A stretch of 64,000 nt of DNA from Acerihabitans sp015654925 (GCF_047324175.1 NZ_CP178732.1:2480001-2544000), one strand, 5' to 3'; numbered from the stretch's first letter, positions 44,773 to 53,626 are shown. The notes: generated by a model not told the origin, from the sequence alone. Made by a program: numbers and translations.

Positions 44773-44874
44773 CTTCCACTCCATTACCCTTGTGCCGAAC
44801 AGCGTGCCAAATAATAGCCTGACTCCGGCGCGCTGTCGTTAGTTATCCTCTTAAAAACAGGGGGTTTGTAACGG

Positions 44875-45732
44875 TTAAAACAGCGTTTCCTGCCGCGGCC
44901 AGGGCGGCATGGGGCCGAGGCCGGGTATGCTGGCCGCCAGCAACGGCCATAAATGCTGGGCCAGGCGCGGGGCGTAGCCGATATCCGGCGTATGGATAAA
45001 CAAAAACGGCGTGCGGCTTTGCTGCCATAACGCCAGTTTTTCCAGCCAGGGCTTGAACAGGCGCAGGCTGTCGTCCATATCGTCATTGCCGATATAGCGC
45101 ACCAGCGGCCGGTCCGCGGTCAGCACGGCATGCACCGGCACGCGGGGTTTTTGCCGCTGCGCGGCCAGCATGGCGGGGGATTTGACCGGCGCGGCGGCCC
45201 CGGCGCCGGGATGACCGCCGTCGCCGCCATAGGGCTGGTGTACCGGACGGCTGTCCAGCACCACGCGATTGACGCCGCGCTCCTGCAAGCCGCGGTTAAG
45301 CTGGCGTTCATCCTCGCCCTTGGTAAAAAAAAGCGGGTGGCGCACTTCTACGCCATAACTGAAATCCGGCGGCAGGGCATCCAGAAAAACCCACAGCGCG
45401 TCCAGATCCGCCGGACCAAAGGCCGCCGGCAATTGCAGCCAATATTGGCCGATGCGCCCGGCCAGCGGCTCCAACACCTGGTAAAATTGCGCCAGGGGCT
45501 GGCGGAAATCACGCAGGCCGCCCTGATGGCTGATGGTGGCCGGAAATTTAAAGCAAAAACGAAAGCTGTCCGACGTCATGGCGCGCCAGTCCAGCACGCG
45601 GGCCGGATCGGGCAGGGCGTAGAGCGTGGTATTGCCTTCCACGCAGTTGAAATACCGGGCGTAATCCGCCAGGCTGTGCAGGCCAATCCGGTCCCAGGCC
45701 GTATGATGCCACTGGGGCAAGCCGATATACAT
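44875..45732 (-). CDS. yecE: DUF72 family protein YecE
   Basis: A 285-residue TIM-barrel-like protein of the DUF72 family. It starts MYIGLPQWHH and has FNCVEGNTTLYALP near residue 30, FCFKFPATISH, and the C-terminal FLFIHTPDIGYAP. Its biochemical role is unknown. E. coli YecE is 272 residues; here a Gly/Ala-rich insertion (YGGDGGHPGAGAAAPVKSP) follows SRPVHQP. AAAGGATT supports the start at 45732. In E. coli yecD lies next to it; here a two-gene insertion separates them. Confidence 0.92.
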   Translation of the reverse strand: MYIGLPQWHHTAWDRIGLHSLADYARYFNCVEGNTTLYALPDPARVLDWRAMTSDSFRFCFKFPATISHQGGLRDFRQPLAQFYQVLEPLAGRIGQYWLQLPAAFGPADLDALWVFLDALPPDFSYGVEVRHPLFFTKGEDERQLNRGLQERGVNRVVLDSRPVHQPYGGDGGHPGAGAAAPVKSPAMLAAQRQKPRVPVHAVLTADRPLVRYIGNDDMDDSLRLFKPWLEKLALWQQSRTPFLFIHTPDIGYAPRLAQHLWPLLAASIPGLGPMPPWPRQETLF

Positions 45733-46062
45733 AGCGGTGAATCCTTTTATTGCCTCTCTCTTTAGCCTAACGCGACTGCGGCACGGCGGCAAGAATAGCG
45801 GCGCAGAAACCCACGGCGTTTATCGTCCGCCGCCGTGCGGCAGGAAAACTATTTCATCGGTAACCGATTCGATCGGCTTATCGTAAATCATTCCCGACGC
45901 CAGCTTATTCACAATATTAAATATGCATTCAATTAAGCGCCGTTTTTACCAGTAATTTTATTTATTTACCAGCGGCGTTATTTGACGGGTGAACCGTGTT
46001 TTTATAGACGCGTCGCAAACAATACCGCATAATAAAAACAGAGCGAACCGACAGATATTTAT
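45733..46062. other. Intergenic region between yecE and the Septu-like genes
   Basis: A 330-base gap, GC-rich at first and AT-rich from about 45900. It should carry the promoter of the defence-like operon. No reverse transcriptase gene or clear msr/msd-like retron RNA was seen. A minus-strand frame ending at 45820 gives about 30 residues without a good start and is not called. Confidence 0.4.
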
Positions 46063-47355
46063 ATGAAAATATTAACTATGTCTTTATGTAATTTTAAATG
46101 TTTCGAATCATTAGACTTGAAACTTAATGAGCACTTCAATGTTATTATCGGCGATAACGCCACCGGTAAAACCAGCATCCTTGACGCAATTTCTTTTGCC
46201 CTGGGCACGTTTTTGATCGGCGTGCGAAAAGTGACCGGCGACAGCGCGATTGAAATCAGAACGCTCAAACAGCAGGAAAAACGGAAAATCCTGACGGAAC
46301 ATGTCCTTAATTACCAGTTGCCCTTTAACGTTAAATTACGCCATACCCTGCAAGGGGTCGAATACTGCTGGGCGCGGGAAACCAACAAAGTCACCGGGGG
46401 CGCCACCTCCTTTAAAGATGCCAATGATATGATTAAGCATGCGGAGCGGTTATGTAAAAATATCTATGAAGCCAACGACCAGACCACTTTGCCGCTCATC
46501 GCCTATTACGGCACCGCCCGCTTATTCAGCGATAAATCCCAGCGCAGCCGCGCTTCCCGTGCCACCGCCCGCACGGAAGGCTACGCCGCTGCCCTTGACC
46601 CGCAATGCCTGCAAGAGCATTTTGTCTCCTGGTTTGCCGACTACGAAGATTCCATATTAAAATTCGCCAAAGAAAAAAGCTTATACACCGCCTTTACCCA
46701 TACCATCACCACCATGGTGCCGGATTGGGAAAAAATACATTACAGCTGGGCGCATAACTGCATCCTCGGCAAAATGGAAAATGGCACCTGGACCCCTTTC
46801 GACATGCTGAGCAGCGGTTATCGCAGCATTGTCAGGCTGGCCGCCGATATCGCTTACCGGGCGATAAAATTAAATCCCCACCTGCGAGAACGGGCCGTAT
46901 TGGCAACCGAAGGCGTGGTGCTCATCGACGAGCTGGATATGCACCTGCACCCCTCATGGCAGCGTGAAATCGTCCGGTTATTTAAAACCGCCTTCCCGCG
47001 CATCCAGTTTATCGTCACCACCCATTCTCCCTTCATTATACAATCCGTCCAAAATCACGAGCTGATAAAATTGGCCGAATGCCGGCTGGAAAACACCGCC
47101 GGCAATACCAATATGAAGGGCCTGGAAGATATCGTGGCTGATGAAATGGACGTGGAAGACGTCCGCAGAAGCAGAAGGTTTGTCGAGTACCAACAGCTGG
47201 CGGAACGGTATTTTTCCCTGCTGGAAAACCCCAATCACGCCCCAGAGCAGATCGGCGCGATAAAACACGCGCTGGATAATATTGAGCTTGAATTTATGGA
47301 CAACCCGGTGCTTGCTTTGTTATTAACCACCGAGAGAAAACTGAAAGGAATATAA
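46063..47355 (+). CDS. ptuA: AAA/ABC-type ATPase, PtuA-like (Septu defence)
   Basis: A 430-residue SMC/OLD-type ATPase. It opens with the beta-strand and loop LCNFKCFESLDLKL. The Walker A GDNATGKTS is at residues 30-38, an ABC-signature-like LSSGYR near 249, Walker B VVLIDELD near 285-292, and the H-loop TTHSP near 319-323. The central insert is family-specific. Such ATPases pair with HNH nucleases in Septu (PtuA/PtuB) and in some retron systems, where they sense phage infection. The partner overlaps its stop by one base (TAATG). It is inserted between yecE and yecD. Its codons are slightly more AT-rich at the 5' end. An unrelated OLD-type function is possible. Confidence 0.82.
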   Translation: MKILTMSLCNFKCFESLDLKLNEHFNVIIGDNATGKTSILDAISFALGTFLIGVRKVTGDSAIEIRTLKQQEKRKILTEHVLNYQLPFNVKLRHTLQGVEYCWARETNKVTGGATSFKDANDMIKHAERLCKNIYEANDQTTLPLIAYYGTARLFSDKSQRSRASRATARTEGYAAALDPQCLQEHFVSWFADYEDSILKFAKEKSLYTAFTHTITTMVPDWEKIHYSWAHNCILGKMENGTWTPFDMLSSGYRSIVRLAADIAYRAIKLNPHLRERAVLATEGVVLIDELDMHLHPSWQREIVRLFKTAFPRIQFIVTTHSPFIIQSVQNHELIKLAECRLENTAGNTNMKGLEDIVADEMDVEDVRRSRRFVEYQQLAERYFSLLENPNHAPEQIGAIKHALDNIELEFMDNPVLALLLTTERKLKGI

Positions 47356-48125
47356 TGCGGCCGGTTAATAAAAGAGAATTCGCCGCAGGCCAAGCGGAAT
47401 ATCATCCTTACGGCACCGCCAAAAACGATCTGATTAGCGCTCTCGGCGGTTATTGCAGCTATTGCGAACGTCAAAGCTATTCCTGCGGCATAGACGTTGA
47501 GCATATCAAGCACAAACGGCGCTATGCCAACCGGGCAACCTTATGGTCGAACTTTTTACTGGCCTGCAAAAATTGTAATTCGGTAAAAGGAACCCAGCCG
47601 GTCAAGGGAATGTTTTTTCCCACCATCAGCGACACATTTCGCATCTTTGCCTATCACCAGGACGGCAGGGTGGACGTCAACCAAGCTTTCCTCACCCAGC
47701 CCGCCGACCGGCAAAAAGCCCAGGCCCTAATCCGGCTGGTGGGCCTCGACCGCAGACCCGGCCACCCCGATTACAGCGCCAAAGATAAACGCTGGAGCGA
47801 TCGCAAACAAACCTGGGCGCTGGCGCAGCGATACCTGGTCCATTACCAGGCGGGTAACATCGATACCCAGGTCATCATTGATTTGGCTAAACTCAGCGGC
47901 GGCTGGTCAATCTGGATGACGGTATTCAAATACCTGCCCCCGGTATTAACCCGCCTAATCAACGAATTCCCCGCCACCCGCGCCAGTTATTTTATCCACT
48001 ATCTCCAACCGAAACCCCGCCCGGTCGCCACCCCCGCTGAAACGGTATCCATGCCAACCGGCGCGGTAAACCCGCCGCCCACCGGGATGGATACCGATCA
48101 GGCGCCGCGCCCGCTGCAACGGTAA
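47355..48125 (+). CDS. ptuB: HNH endonuclease, PtuB-like (Septu defence)
   Basis: A 256-residue protein of the TIGR02646 type. It starts MRPVNKREF and has paired zinc knuckles YCSYC (Cys34, Cys37) and CKNC (Cys71, Cys74), the HNH core EH (His50), Asn66 and Asn75, and a helical C-terminal half. This is the nuclease partner of PtuA-like ATPases; activated complexes degrade DNA, possibly to stop phage. Translation is coupled to the ATPase gene. Residues from about 227 onward lie within a 140-bp tandem repeat, giving a Pro/Thr-rich tail unlike the family, so the original C-terminus may have been replaced. Nuclease activity is inferred from motifs. Confidence 0.83.
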   Translation: MRPVNKREFAAGQAEYHPYGTAKNDLISALGGYCSYCERQSYSCGIDVEHIKHKRRYANRATLWSNFLLACKNCNSVKGTQPVKGMFFPTISDTFRIFAYHQDGRVDVNQAFLTQPADRQKAQALIRLVGLDRRPGHPDYSAKDKRWSDRKQTWALAQRYLVHYQAGNIDTQVIIDLAKLSGGWSIWMTVFKYLPPVLTRLINEFPATRASYFIHYLQPKPRPVATPAETVSMPTGAVNPPPTGMDTDQAPRPLQR

Positions 48126-48395
48126 AACGCCAACCTGCCGGGCGCCGGACTTGAAGCCAACAGGACTCCGCACCCGCTGAAACGGCACCCATGCCGACCG
48201 GCGGGGAAGCGTGCCGTGGGGGTCGAAGCGGCCATGGTTTTCCTGGCCGCCGGAGCGCCCCCTGGCGCGGTAAACCCGCCGCCCACCGGGATGGATACCG
48301 ACCAGGCGCCGCGCCCGCTGCAACGGTAAAACGCCAACCTGCCGGGCGCCGGACTTGAAGCCAACTGGACTCCGCGCCCGCTGAAACGGCACCCA
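48033..48395. repeat. 140-bp tandem repeat, about two copies, second interrupted
   Basis: The unit beginning CCCGCTGAAACGG occurs at 48033-48172 and again from 48173, with a third partial start at 48377-48395. Within it, 48060-48191 matches 48264-48395 with only a few mismatches at an offset of 204. Copy 2 equals copy 1 plus a 64-base insertion, roughly 48204-48263, which contains an inverted repeat CGGCCA/TGGCCG. The ptuB-like gene stops inside copy 1. The rest is non-coding and reaches to 24 bases before the yecD stop. Confidence 0.88.
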
Positions 48396-48418
48396 GGCCG
48401 CTCCCGCGGCCTCCCTCC

Positions 48419-48985
48419 CTAGAACGCCGCCAGCACCTCCTCGCTACTGCGCACCCGCCCAATACGCGGAAAAATATTCTGCACGCTATTATCATGCTGC
48501 TCCTTGCTCTGCGTACTGCACACATCCTCCACCAACACCAGATCATACCCCATCTCCCAGGCATTACGCGCGGTGGACTCCACCCCGATATTCGTCGCAA
48601 TACCCGCCAGCACTATCGTCGTAATCCCCCGGCGGCGCAGTTGCAAATCCAAATCGGTACCATAAAAAGCGCCCCACTGCCGTTTAGTCACCCGGATATC
48701 GCTATCCTCCACCCCCAGCGCCTGCGGAAACTCCCACCAATTATCCGGCAACGCATGTCCGGCGTTCGGCGCATCCACCTGCTGCTTCGGGGCATCGGCG
48801 AAATCCGGCGACCAACCCACCCTGACCAGCACCACCGCTGCGCCGGCCTGGCGAAAATGCGCCGCCAGCCGGCCGGCTTTGCCCACTACCTGCTCGCCGC
48901 TATAGGGGCCTTTGGCGAAAGGCACGATTCCTTCCTGTAAATCGATAAGAACCAATGCGCTACATTTGGGGTCAAGTTTCAGCAT
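48419..48985 (-). CDS. yecD: Isochorismatase-family hydrolase YecD
   Basis: A 188-residue protein with the isochorismatase/cysteine-hydrolase fold. Conserved Asp is in VLIDLQEG, Lys in VTKRQWGAF, and the nucleophile region reads IATNIGVES. The position that is Cys in nicotinamidases is Gly here, as in true isochorismatases such as EntB, so a cysteine-dependent amidase is unlikely. The substrate is unknown. GGAGATGCATT precedes the ATG. It is divergent from aspS, as in E. coli. Confidence 0.92.
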   Translation of the reverse strand: MLKLDPKCSALVLIDLQEGIVPFAKGPYSGEQVVGKAGRLAAHFRQAGAAVVLVRVGWSPDFADAPKQQVDAPNAGHALPDNWWEFPQALGVEDSDIRVTKRQWGAFYGTDLDLQLRRRGITTIVLAGIATNIGVESTARNAWEMGYDLVLVEDVCSTQSKEQHDNSVQNIFPRIGRVRSSEEVLAAF

Positions 48986-49163
48986 AATGCATCTCCGAAG
49001 GGTAAATGAATGTGGAATCAGGCCGTTATCTATTCAGATCGGTAACCAGAGAGGGTATGTTAGAAATGTAACGCGATGACAGCGCCCGGCCGGTAAATTT
49101 TGTTAATAAATATGTTAATGAAACATTATTTAACCAGCCGGTCCCCGGGCGTTGCAGACGGGC

Positions 49164-49192
49164 TTATCCTATGAATGAATTTCCTTTATAAT
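49164..49192 (+). promoter_or_regulatory. Possible aspS promoter
   Basis: A perfect -10 hexamer TATAAT (49187-49192) has a weak -35 TTATCC 17 bases upstream. It lies about 140 bases before aspS, in the 344-base gap divergent from yecD, which otherwise holds no gene. Confidence 0.4.
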
Positions 49193-49329
49193 GACCGCCT
49201 TTCGAACGCCGGCAAAAGACCAATGCATCGCCGCCATCCGCGATGGCCTGGGTGTGACCCAATTAATGAATAACAGCCTTACCGCGTAACCGAACAGGAC
49301 GGCATGGGCTGAATATTAAGGATATTGTT

Positions 49330-51120
49330 ATGCGTACTGTATATTGCGGGCAGCTCAACCTGTCCCATGTTGGCCAGGAAGTGACCCTGTGCGGTTGGGT
49401 CAACCGCCGTCGCGACCTCGGCGGGCTGATTTTTATCGACATGCGGGATAGGGAAGGGCTGGCCCAGGTGTTTTTCGACCCCGATCGCCAGGAGGCATTC
49501 AGCCGCGCGGCGGAACTGCGTAACGAATTCTGCATCCAGCTGACCGGCACGGTCAGAGCGCGTCCCGACACCCAAATCAACAGGGACATGGCCACCGGCG
49601 AAGTGGAAGTCCTCGCCACCACGCTTACCATTATCAACCGTTCCGACCCGCTGCCTCTTGACTCGAACCAAAATAATACCGAAGAGCAGCGCCTTAAATA
49701 CCGCTACCTGGACCTGCGCCGTCCGGAAATGGCGGAGCGGCTTAAATCCCGCGCGCGCATCACCAGCTTTGTCCGCAGGTTCATGGACGCCCAGGGGTTC
49801 CTGGATATTGAAACACCGATGCTGACCAAGGCCACGCCGGAAGGCGCGCGCGACTACCTGGTGCCGAGCCGGGTGCATAAAGGCAAATTTTATGCCCTGC
49901 CGCAATCGCCGCAGCTATTTAAACAGCTGTTGATGATGTCCGGCTTCGACCGGTATTACCAAATCGTCAAATGTTTTCGTGATGAAGACTTGCGCGCCGA
50001 CCGCCAGCCGGAATTTACCCAGATCGACGTCGAAACCTCCTTTATGAGCGCCGTCCAGGTGCGGGAAGTCATGGAACGCCTGATTAGCGAACTGTGGAAG
50101 GAAATCAAAGGCGTTGATTTAGGCGCCTTCCCGGTTATGACCTACGCCGAAGCGATGCGCCGTTTCGGGTCGGATAAACCCGATCTGCGCAACCCTATGG
50201 AAATCGTTGATGTCGCCGATCTGGTCAAGGATCTGGAATTTAAAGTGTTCTCCGGCCCGGCCAACGACAGCAAAGGCCGCGTAGCGGCGATTCGCGTTCC
50301 CGGCGGCGCGGGATTAAGCCGCAAGCAAATCGACGAATACGGCAAATTTATCGAAATCTACGGCGCCAGGGGCCTGGCCTATATTAAAATCAACGAGACC
50401 GCCAAAGGCCTGGACGGGGTACAAAGCCCCATCGCCAAATTCCTCAGCAACGACGTGCTGGCGGCCATCCTGGAGCGCACCGGCGCACAGGACGGCGACA
50501 TCATTTTCTTCGGCGCCGACAGCATTAAAATCGCCACCGATGCCCTGGGCGCGCTGCGTCTTAAGCTCGGCCGCGATCTGAAACTCACCGACGAGAAACG
50601 CTGGGCCCCGCTGTGGGTCATTGATTTCCCGATGTTCGAAGATGATGGCGAAGGCGGCTTGGCGGCGATGCACCATCCGTTTACCGCGCCGCTGGCGATG
50701 AACCCGGACGAGCTGCTGTCCGCGCCCCTGGATGCCGTGGCCAACGCGTATGATATGGTAGTGAACGGCTATGAAGTGGGCGGCGGGTCGGTACGTATCC
50801 ATCGCAGCGAAATGCAGCAGACCGTATTTGGCATTCTCGGCATTACCGAACACGAACAGCGTGAAAAATTCGGTTTCCTGCTCGACGCGCTGAAATATGG
50901 CACGCCTCCCCACGCAGGCCTGGCCTTCGGCCTGGATCGCCTGGTGATGCTGCTTACCGGTACCGATAATATCCGTGATGTCATTGCGTTCCCCAAAACC
51001 ACCGCGGCGGCCGACCCCATGACCGATGCCCCGAGCTTCGGCAATGCGGCCGCGCTGGCGGAATTGTCCATCGCCGTTATCGGCAAGGGCAAGGAAGCCG
51101 CGGAACGCGGGCAGCAATAA
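49330..51120 (+). CDS. aspS: Aspartyl-tRNA synthetase
   Basis: A 596-residue class II synthetase. It has an N-terminal OB-fold anticodon domain (VTLCGWVNRRRDLGGLIFIDMRDREG), class II motif 1 to 2 around FLDIETPMLTKATPEGARDYLVPSR and CFRDEDLRADRQPEFTQ near residues 150-235, the bacterial insertion domain, and motif 3 GLAFGLDRLVMLL near 533. It charges tRNA-Asp. AAGGATATTGTT precedes the ATG. nudB starts immediately after the stop codon. Confidence 0.98.
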   Translation: MRTVYCGQLNLSHVGQEVTLCGWVNRRRDLGGLIFIDMRDREGLAQVFFDPDRQEAFSRAAELRNEFCIQLTGTVRARPDTQINRDMATGEVEVLATTLTIINRSDPLPLDSNQNNTEEQRLKYRYLDLRRPEMAERLKSRARITSFVRRFMDAQGFLDIETPMLTKATPEGARDYLVPSRVHKGKFYALPQSPQLFKQLLMMSGFDRYYQIVKCFRDEDLRADRQPEFTQIDVETSFMSAVQVREVMERLISELWKEIKGVDLGAFPVMTYAEAMRRFGSDKPDLRNPMEIVDVADLVKDLEFKVFSGPANDSKGRVAAIRVPGGAGLSRKQIDEYGKFIEIYGARGLAYIKINETAKGLDGVQSPIAKFLSNDVLAAILERTGAQDGDIIFFGADSIKIATDALGALRLKLGRDLKLTDEKRWAPLWVIDFPMFEDDGEGGLAAMHHPFTAPLAMNPDELLSAPLDAVANAYDMVVNGYEVGGGSVRIHRSEMQQTVFGILGITEHEQREKFGFLLDALKYGTPPHAGLAFGLDRLVMLLTGTDNIRDVIAFPKTTAAADPMTDAPSFGNAAALAELSIAVIGKGKEAAERGQQ

Positions 51121-51564
51121 ATGGCCTGGAAACGTCCCGTCTCGGTATTAATTGTGATTTATGCCGGCGACAGCGGGCGGGTGTTAATGATGCAGCGGCG
51201 GGACGATACCGGGTTCTGGCAGTCGGTCACCGGCAGCCTGGAAGGGGATGAAACCCCGGCCATGGCGGCCAGGCGCGAAGTGAAGGAAGAAACCGGCATT
51301 GATATCGACGCCGAACATCTGGCGCTGGTGGATTGCCGGCGCTGCATCGAATTTGAAATTTTCAGCCATTTGCGCCACCGATATGCGCCGGGAGTGACGC
51401 GCAATACAGAATATTGGTTCAGTTTAACGCTACCCTCGGAGCGAACGCCGCAGATTAGCGAACATTTGGCTTACCGCTGGCTGCCGGCCGCGCAGGCCGC
51501 ATCGCTGACCAAGTCCTGGAGCAATCGGCAGGCGATTGAAGAATTTGTTATTTATCCGGCCTGA
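51121..51564 (+). CDS. nudB: Dihydroneopterin triphosphate diphosphatase
   Basis: A 147-residue Nudix enzyme. The Nudix box GX5EX7REUXEEXGU is visible as GSLEGDETPAMAARREVKEETGI near residues 39-61. NudB removes pyrophosphate from dihydroneopterin triphosphate in folate synthesis. Its ATG follows the aspS TAA without a gap, so translation is probably coupled. yebC follows after 23 bases. Confidence 0.95.
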   Translation: MAWKRPVSVLIVIYAGDSGRVLMMQRRDDTGFWQSVTGSLEGDETPAMAARREVKEETGIDIDAEHLALVDCRRCIEFEIFSHLRHRYAPGVTRNTEYWFSLTLPSERTPQISEHLAYRWLPAAQAASLTKSWSNRQAIEEFVIYPA

Positions 51565-51587
51565 TAAGGCTTATTTCGGAGAGATTT

Positions 51588-52331
51588 ATGGCAGGTCATA
51601 GTAAGTGGGCCAATACCAAGCATCGTAAAGCGGCTCAGGACAGTAAACGTGGCAAGATTTTCACCAAAATTATCCGTGAGCTGGTAACGGCGGCCAGGCT
51701 GGGCGGCGGCGATGTCGGGTCCAATCCCCGCCTGCGCGCCGCGGTGGACAAAGCGCTGGCCAACAATATGACGCGCGATACGCTCAACCGGGCCATTGCC
51801 CGCGGCGTCGGCGGCGACGATGATACCCAGATGGAAACCATCATCTATGAAGGGTATGGTCCCGGCGGCACGGCGGTGATGGTTGAATGCCTGAGCGACA
51901 ATCGTAACCGCACGGTAGCCGAAGTCCGCCACGCCTTTACCAAAACCGGCGGCAACCTCGGCACCGACGGTTCCGTGTCTTACCTGTTCACCAAAAAAGG
52001 GGTGATTTCGTATGCTCCCGGCTTGACGGAAGATCAGGTCATGGACGCGGCGCTGGAAGCCGGTGCGGAAGACGTGGTGACCTACGACGACGGCGCCATC
52101 GATGTTTATACGTCGCCGGAAGATTTCGGCCGGGTCAAAGATGCCCTGGAAGCCGCGGGATTGCATGCCGATTCTTCCGAGGTGGGCCTGATTCCCTCCA
52201 CCAAGGCGGATCTGGATGAGGAGACCGCGCCCAAACTGCTGCGTCTGATCGATTTGCTGGAAGATTCCGACGACGTGCAGGAGGTCTATCATAACGGCGA
52301 GATCTCCGACGAGGTGGCGGCAACGCTGTGA
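51588..52331 (+). CDS. yebC: YebC/PmpR (TACO1) family protein
   Basis: A 247-residue three-domain protein starting MAGHSKWANTKHRKAAQD, the invariant family opening. Other signatures are NPRLRAAVDKALANNMTRDTLNRAI and IIYEGYGPGG near residue 85. Recent work ties the family to ribosomes and translation of polyproline stretches, although it was long annotated as a transcription factor. GGAGAGATTT supports the start. It precedes ruvC, as in many proteobacteria. Confidence 0.97.
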   Translation: MAGHSKWANTKHRKAAQDSKRGKIFTKIIRELVTAARLGGGDVGSNPRLRAAVDKALANNMTRDTLNRAIARGVGGDDDTQMETIIYEGYGPGGTAVMVECLSDNRNRTVAEVRHAFTKTGGNLGTDGSVSYLFTKKGVISYAPGLTEDQVMDAALEAGAEDVVTYDDGAIDVYTSPEDFGRVKDALEAAGLHADSSEVGLIPSTKADLDEETAPKLLRLIDLLEDSDDVQEVYHNGEISDEVAATL

Positions 52332-52374
52332 CGGTGGTCCGGTTCGGAAATCGCCGCCGGTGCGGTGGCGGGGC

Positions 52375-52896
52375 ATGACCATTATCCTTGGCATCGACCC
52401 CGGTTCGCGCATTACCGGGTATGGTATTTTACGCCAGCAGGGGCGGGTGCTCACCTATCTTGGCAGCGGTTGCATCCGCACCAAAGTGGATGATTTGCCC
52501 ACCCGCCTCAAACTCATCTATGCGGGCGTCAGCGAAATCATCACGCAGTTCCAACCGGATTTTTTCGCCATCGAGCAGGTGTTCATGGCGAAGAATGCCG
52601 ACTCGGCGTTAAAGCTGGGGCAGGCGCGCGGGGTGGCGATCGTGGCGGCGATGAATCACGAACTGCCGGTATTCGAATACGCCGCGCGGCAGGTGAAACA
52701 AACCGTGGTCGGCGTCGGTTCGGCGGATAAAAGCCAGGTGCAGCACATGGTGCGGGTGCTGCTGAAGCTGACCGCCAGCCCCCAGGCCGACGCCGCCGAC
52801 GCCCTGGCTATCGCCATCACCCACTGCCATGTGAATCAAAATGCGGTGCGCATGGGCAATAGTCGGTTAAATCTGGCGCGCGGCCGCTTAAGCTGA
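52375..52896 (+). CDS. ruvC: Holliday junction resolvase RuvC
   Basis: A 173-residue nuclease of E. coli length. The acidic active-site residues are Asp in ILGIDPGSR, Glu in AIEQVFMAKNADSALKLGQARG, and the pair in ADAADALAIAI. It cuts Holliday junctions together with RuvAB. The start at 52375 is the family start; the ORF runs five codons further upstream. E. coli yebB, between ruvC and ruvA, is missing. Confidence 0.97.
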   Translation: MTIILGIDPGSRITGYGILRQQGRVLTYLGSGCIRTKVDDLPTRLKLIYAGVSEIITQFQPDFFAIEQVFMAKNADSALKLGQARGVAIVAAMNHELPVFEYAARQVKQTVVGVGSADKSQVQHMVRVLLKLTASPQADAADALAIAITHCHVNQNAVRMGNSRLNLARGRLS

Positions 52897-52918
52897 TCGC
52901 CGGCCATCAAGTCCCGGG

Positions 52919-52934
52919 CTGGATATTCATCCAG
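52919..52934. promoter_or_regulatory. LexA box of ruvAB
   Basis: CTGGATATTCATCCAG fits CTG-N10-CAG with near-perfect dyad symmetry and resembles the E. coli ruvAB SOS box. It lies 67 bases upstream of the ruvA GTG, so DNA damage should induce ruvAB. Confidence 0.9.
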
Positions 52935-53000
52935 CCATTATTATGTTATAAACTTTATCCATTGCTTACTGAATAAATAGCCCTGAAAGGAAGGTTTACC

Positions 53001-53618
53001 GTGATCGGACGTCTTAGAGGCATCATTCTGGAAAAACAGCCGCCGCTGGTGTTGCTTGAAATCCAGGGGGTGGGTTATGAAGTACATATGCCGATGACGT
53101 GTTTCTACGCGTTGCCCGAAACCGGGCTGGAAGCGATCATTTATACCCATTTTGTGGTTCGGGAAGACGCGCAGCTGCTGTTCGGTTTTACCAACAAGCA
53201 GGAGCGGGCGCTGTTTCGCGAACTGATCAAGGTCAACGGCGTCGGTCCGAAGCTGGCCCTGGCCATTCTTTCCGGCATGTCGGCCCAGCAATTTGTCAAT
53301 ACCGTCGAGCGCCAGGAAATCAGCGCGCTGGTTAAACTCCCCGGCGTCGGCACCAAAACCGCCGAACGCCTGGTGGTGGAAATGAAAGATCGCTTCAAGG
53401 GCATGAACGGCGATCTGTTCGCCCTGGGCGGCGGCGATATTCCCCTCGCGCCGGCGGCCAGCAGTAAAATTGCCGGCGATCCTGAATCCGAAGCGGTGGC
53501 GGCGCTGGTCTCCCTGGGGTATAAACCTCAGGAGGCCAGCCGCATGGTGAGCAAGGTGGCGCGGCCGGATGCCGATTGTGAATCGATAATCCGCGACGCC
53601 CTGCGTGCCGCGCTGTGA
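53001..53618 (+). CDS. ruvA: Holliday junction DNA helicase subunit RuvA
   Basis: A 205-residue protein. It begins MIGRLRGIILEKQPPLVLLEIQGVGYEVHMP (OB fold), has two helix-hairpin-helix segments (VNGVGPKLALAIL and LPGVGTKTAERLV), and ends in the small domain that contacts RuvB. The start is GTG at 53001 with AAGGAAGGT upstream. RuvA tetramers hold the four-way junction for RuvB. ruvB follows after eight bases. Confidence 0.97.
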   Translation: MIGRLRGIILEKQPPLVLLEIQGVGYEVHMPMTCFYALPETGLEAIIYTHFVVREDAQLLFGFTNKQERALFRELIKVNGVGPKLALAILSGMSAQQFVNTVERQEISALVKLPGVGTKTAERLVVEMKDRFKGMNGDLFALGGGDIPLAPAASSKIAGDPESEAVAALVSLGYKPQEASRMVSKVARPDADCESIIRDALRAAL

Positions 53619-53626
53619 GGTAGAGG

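Noticed and set aside
45820..45912. Minus-strand open frame ending in a short acidic peptide (SVTDEIVFLPHGGGR)
   Set aside because: Only a GTG without ribosome-binding site is available and the frame is blocked a few codons upstream; could be a gene remnant but cannot be supported.
45733..46062. Retron (reverse transcriptase plus ncRNA) upstream of the PtuAB-like pair
   Set aside because: PtuAB-like genes occur as retron effectors, but no reverse transcriptase gene and no convincing msr/msd structure is present.
47955..48600. Minus-strand ORFs across the repeat, with repeated Arg/Gly-rich blocks
   Set aside because: They are the antisense of the ptuB-like gene, the tandem repeat and yecD; the apparent protein repeat simply reflects the DNA repeat.
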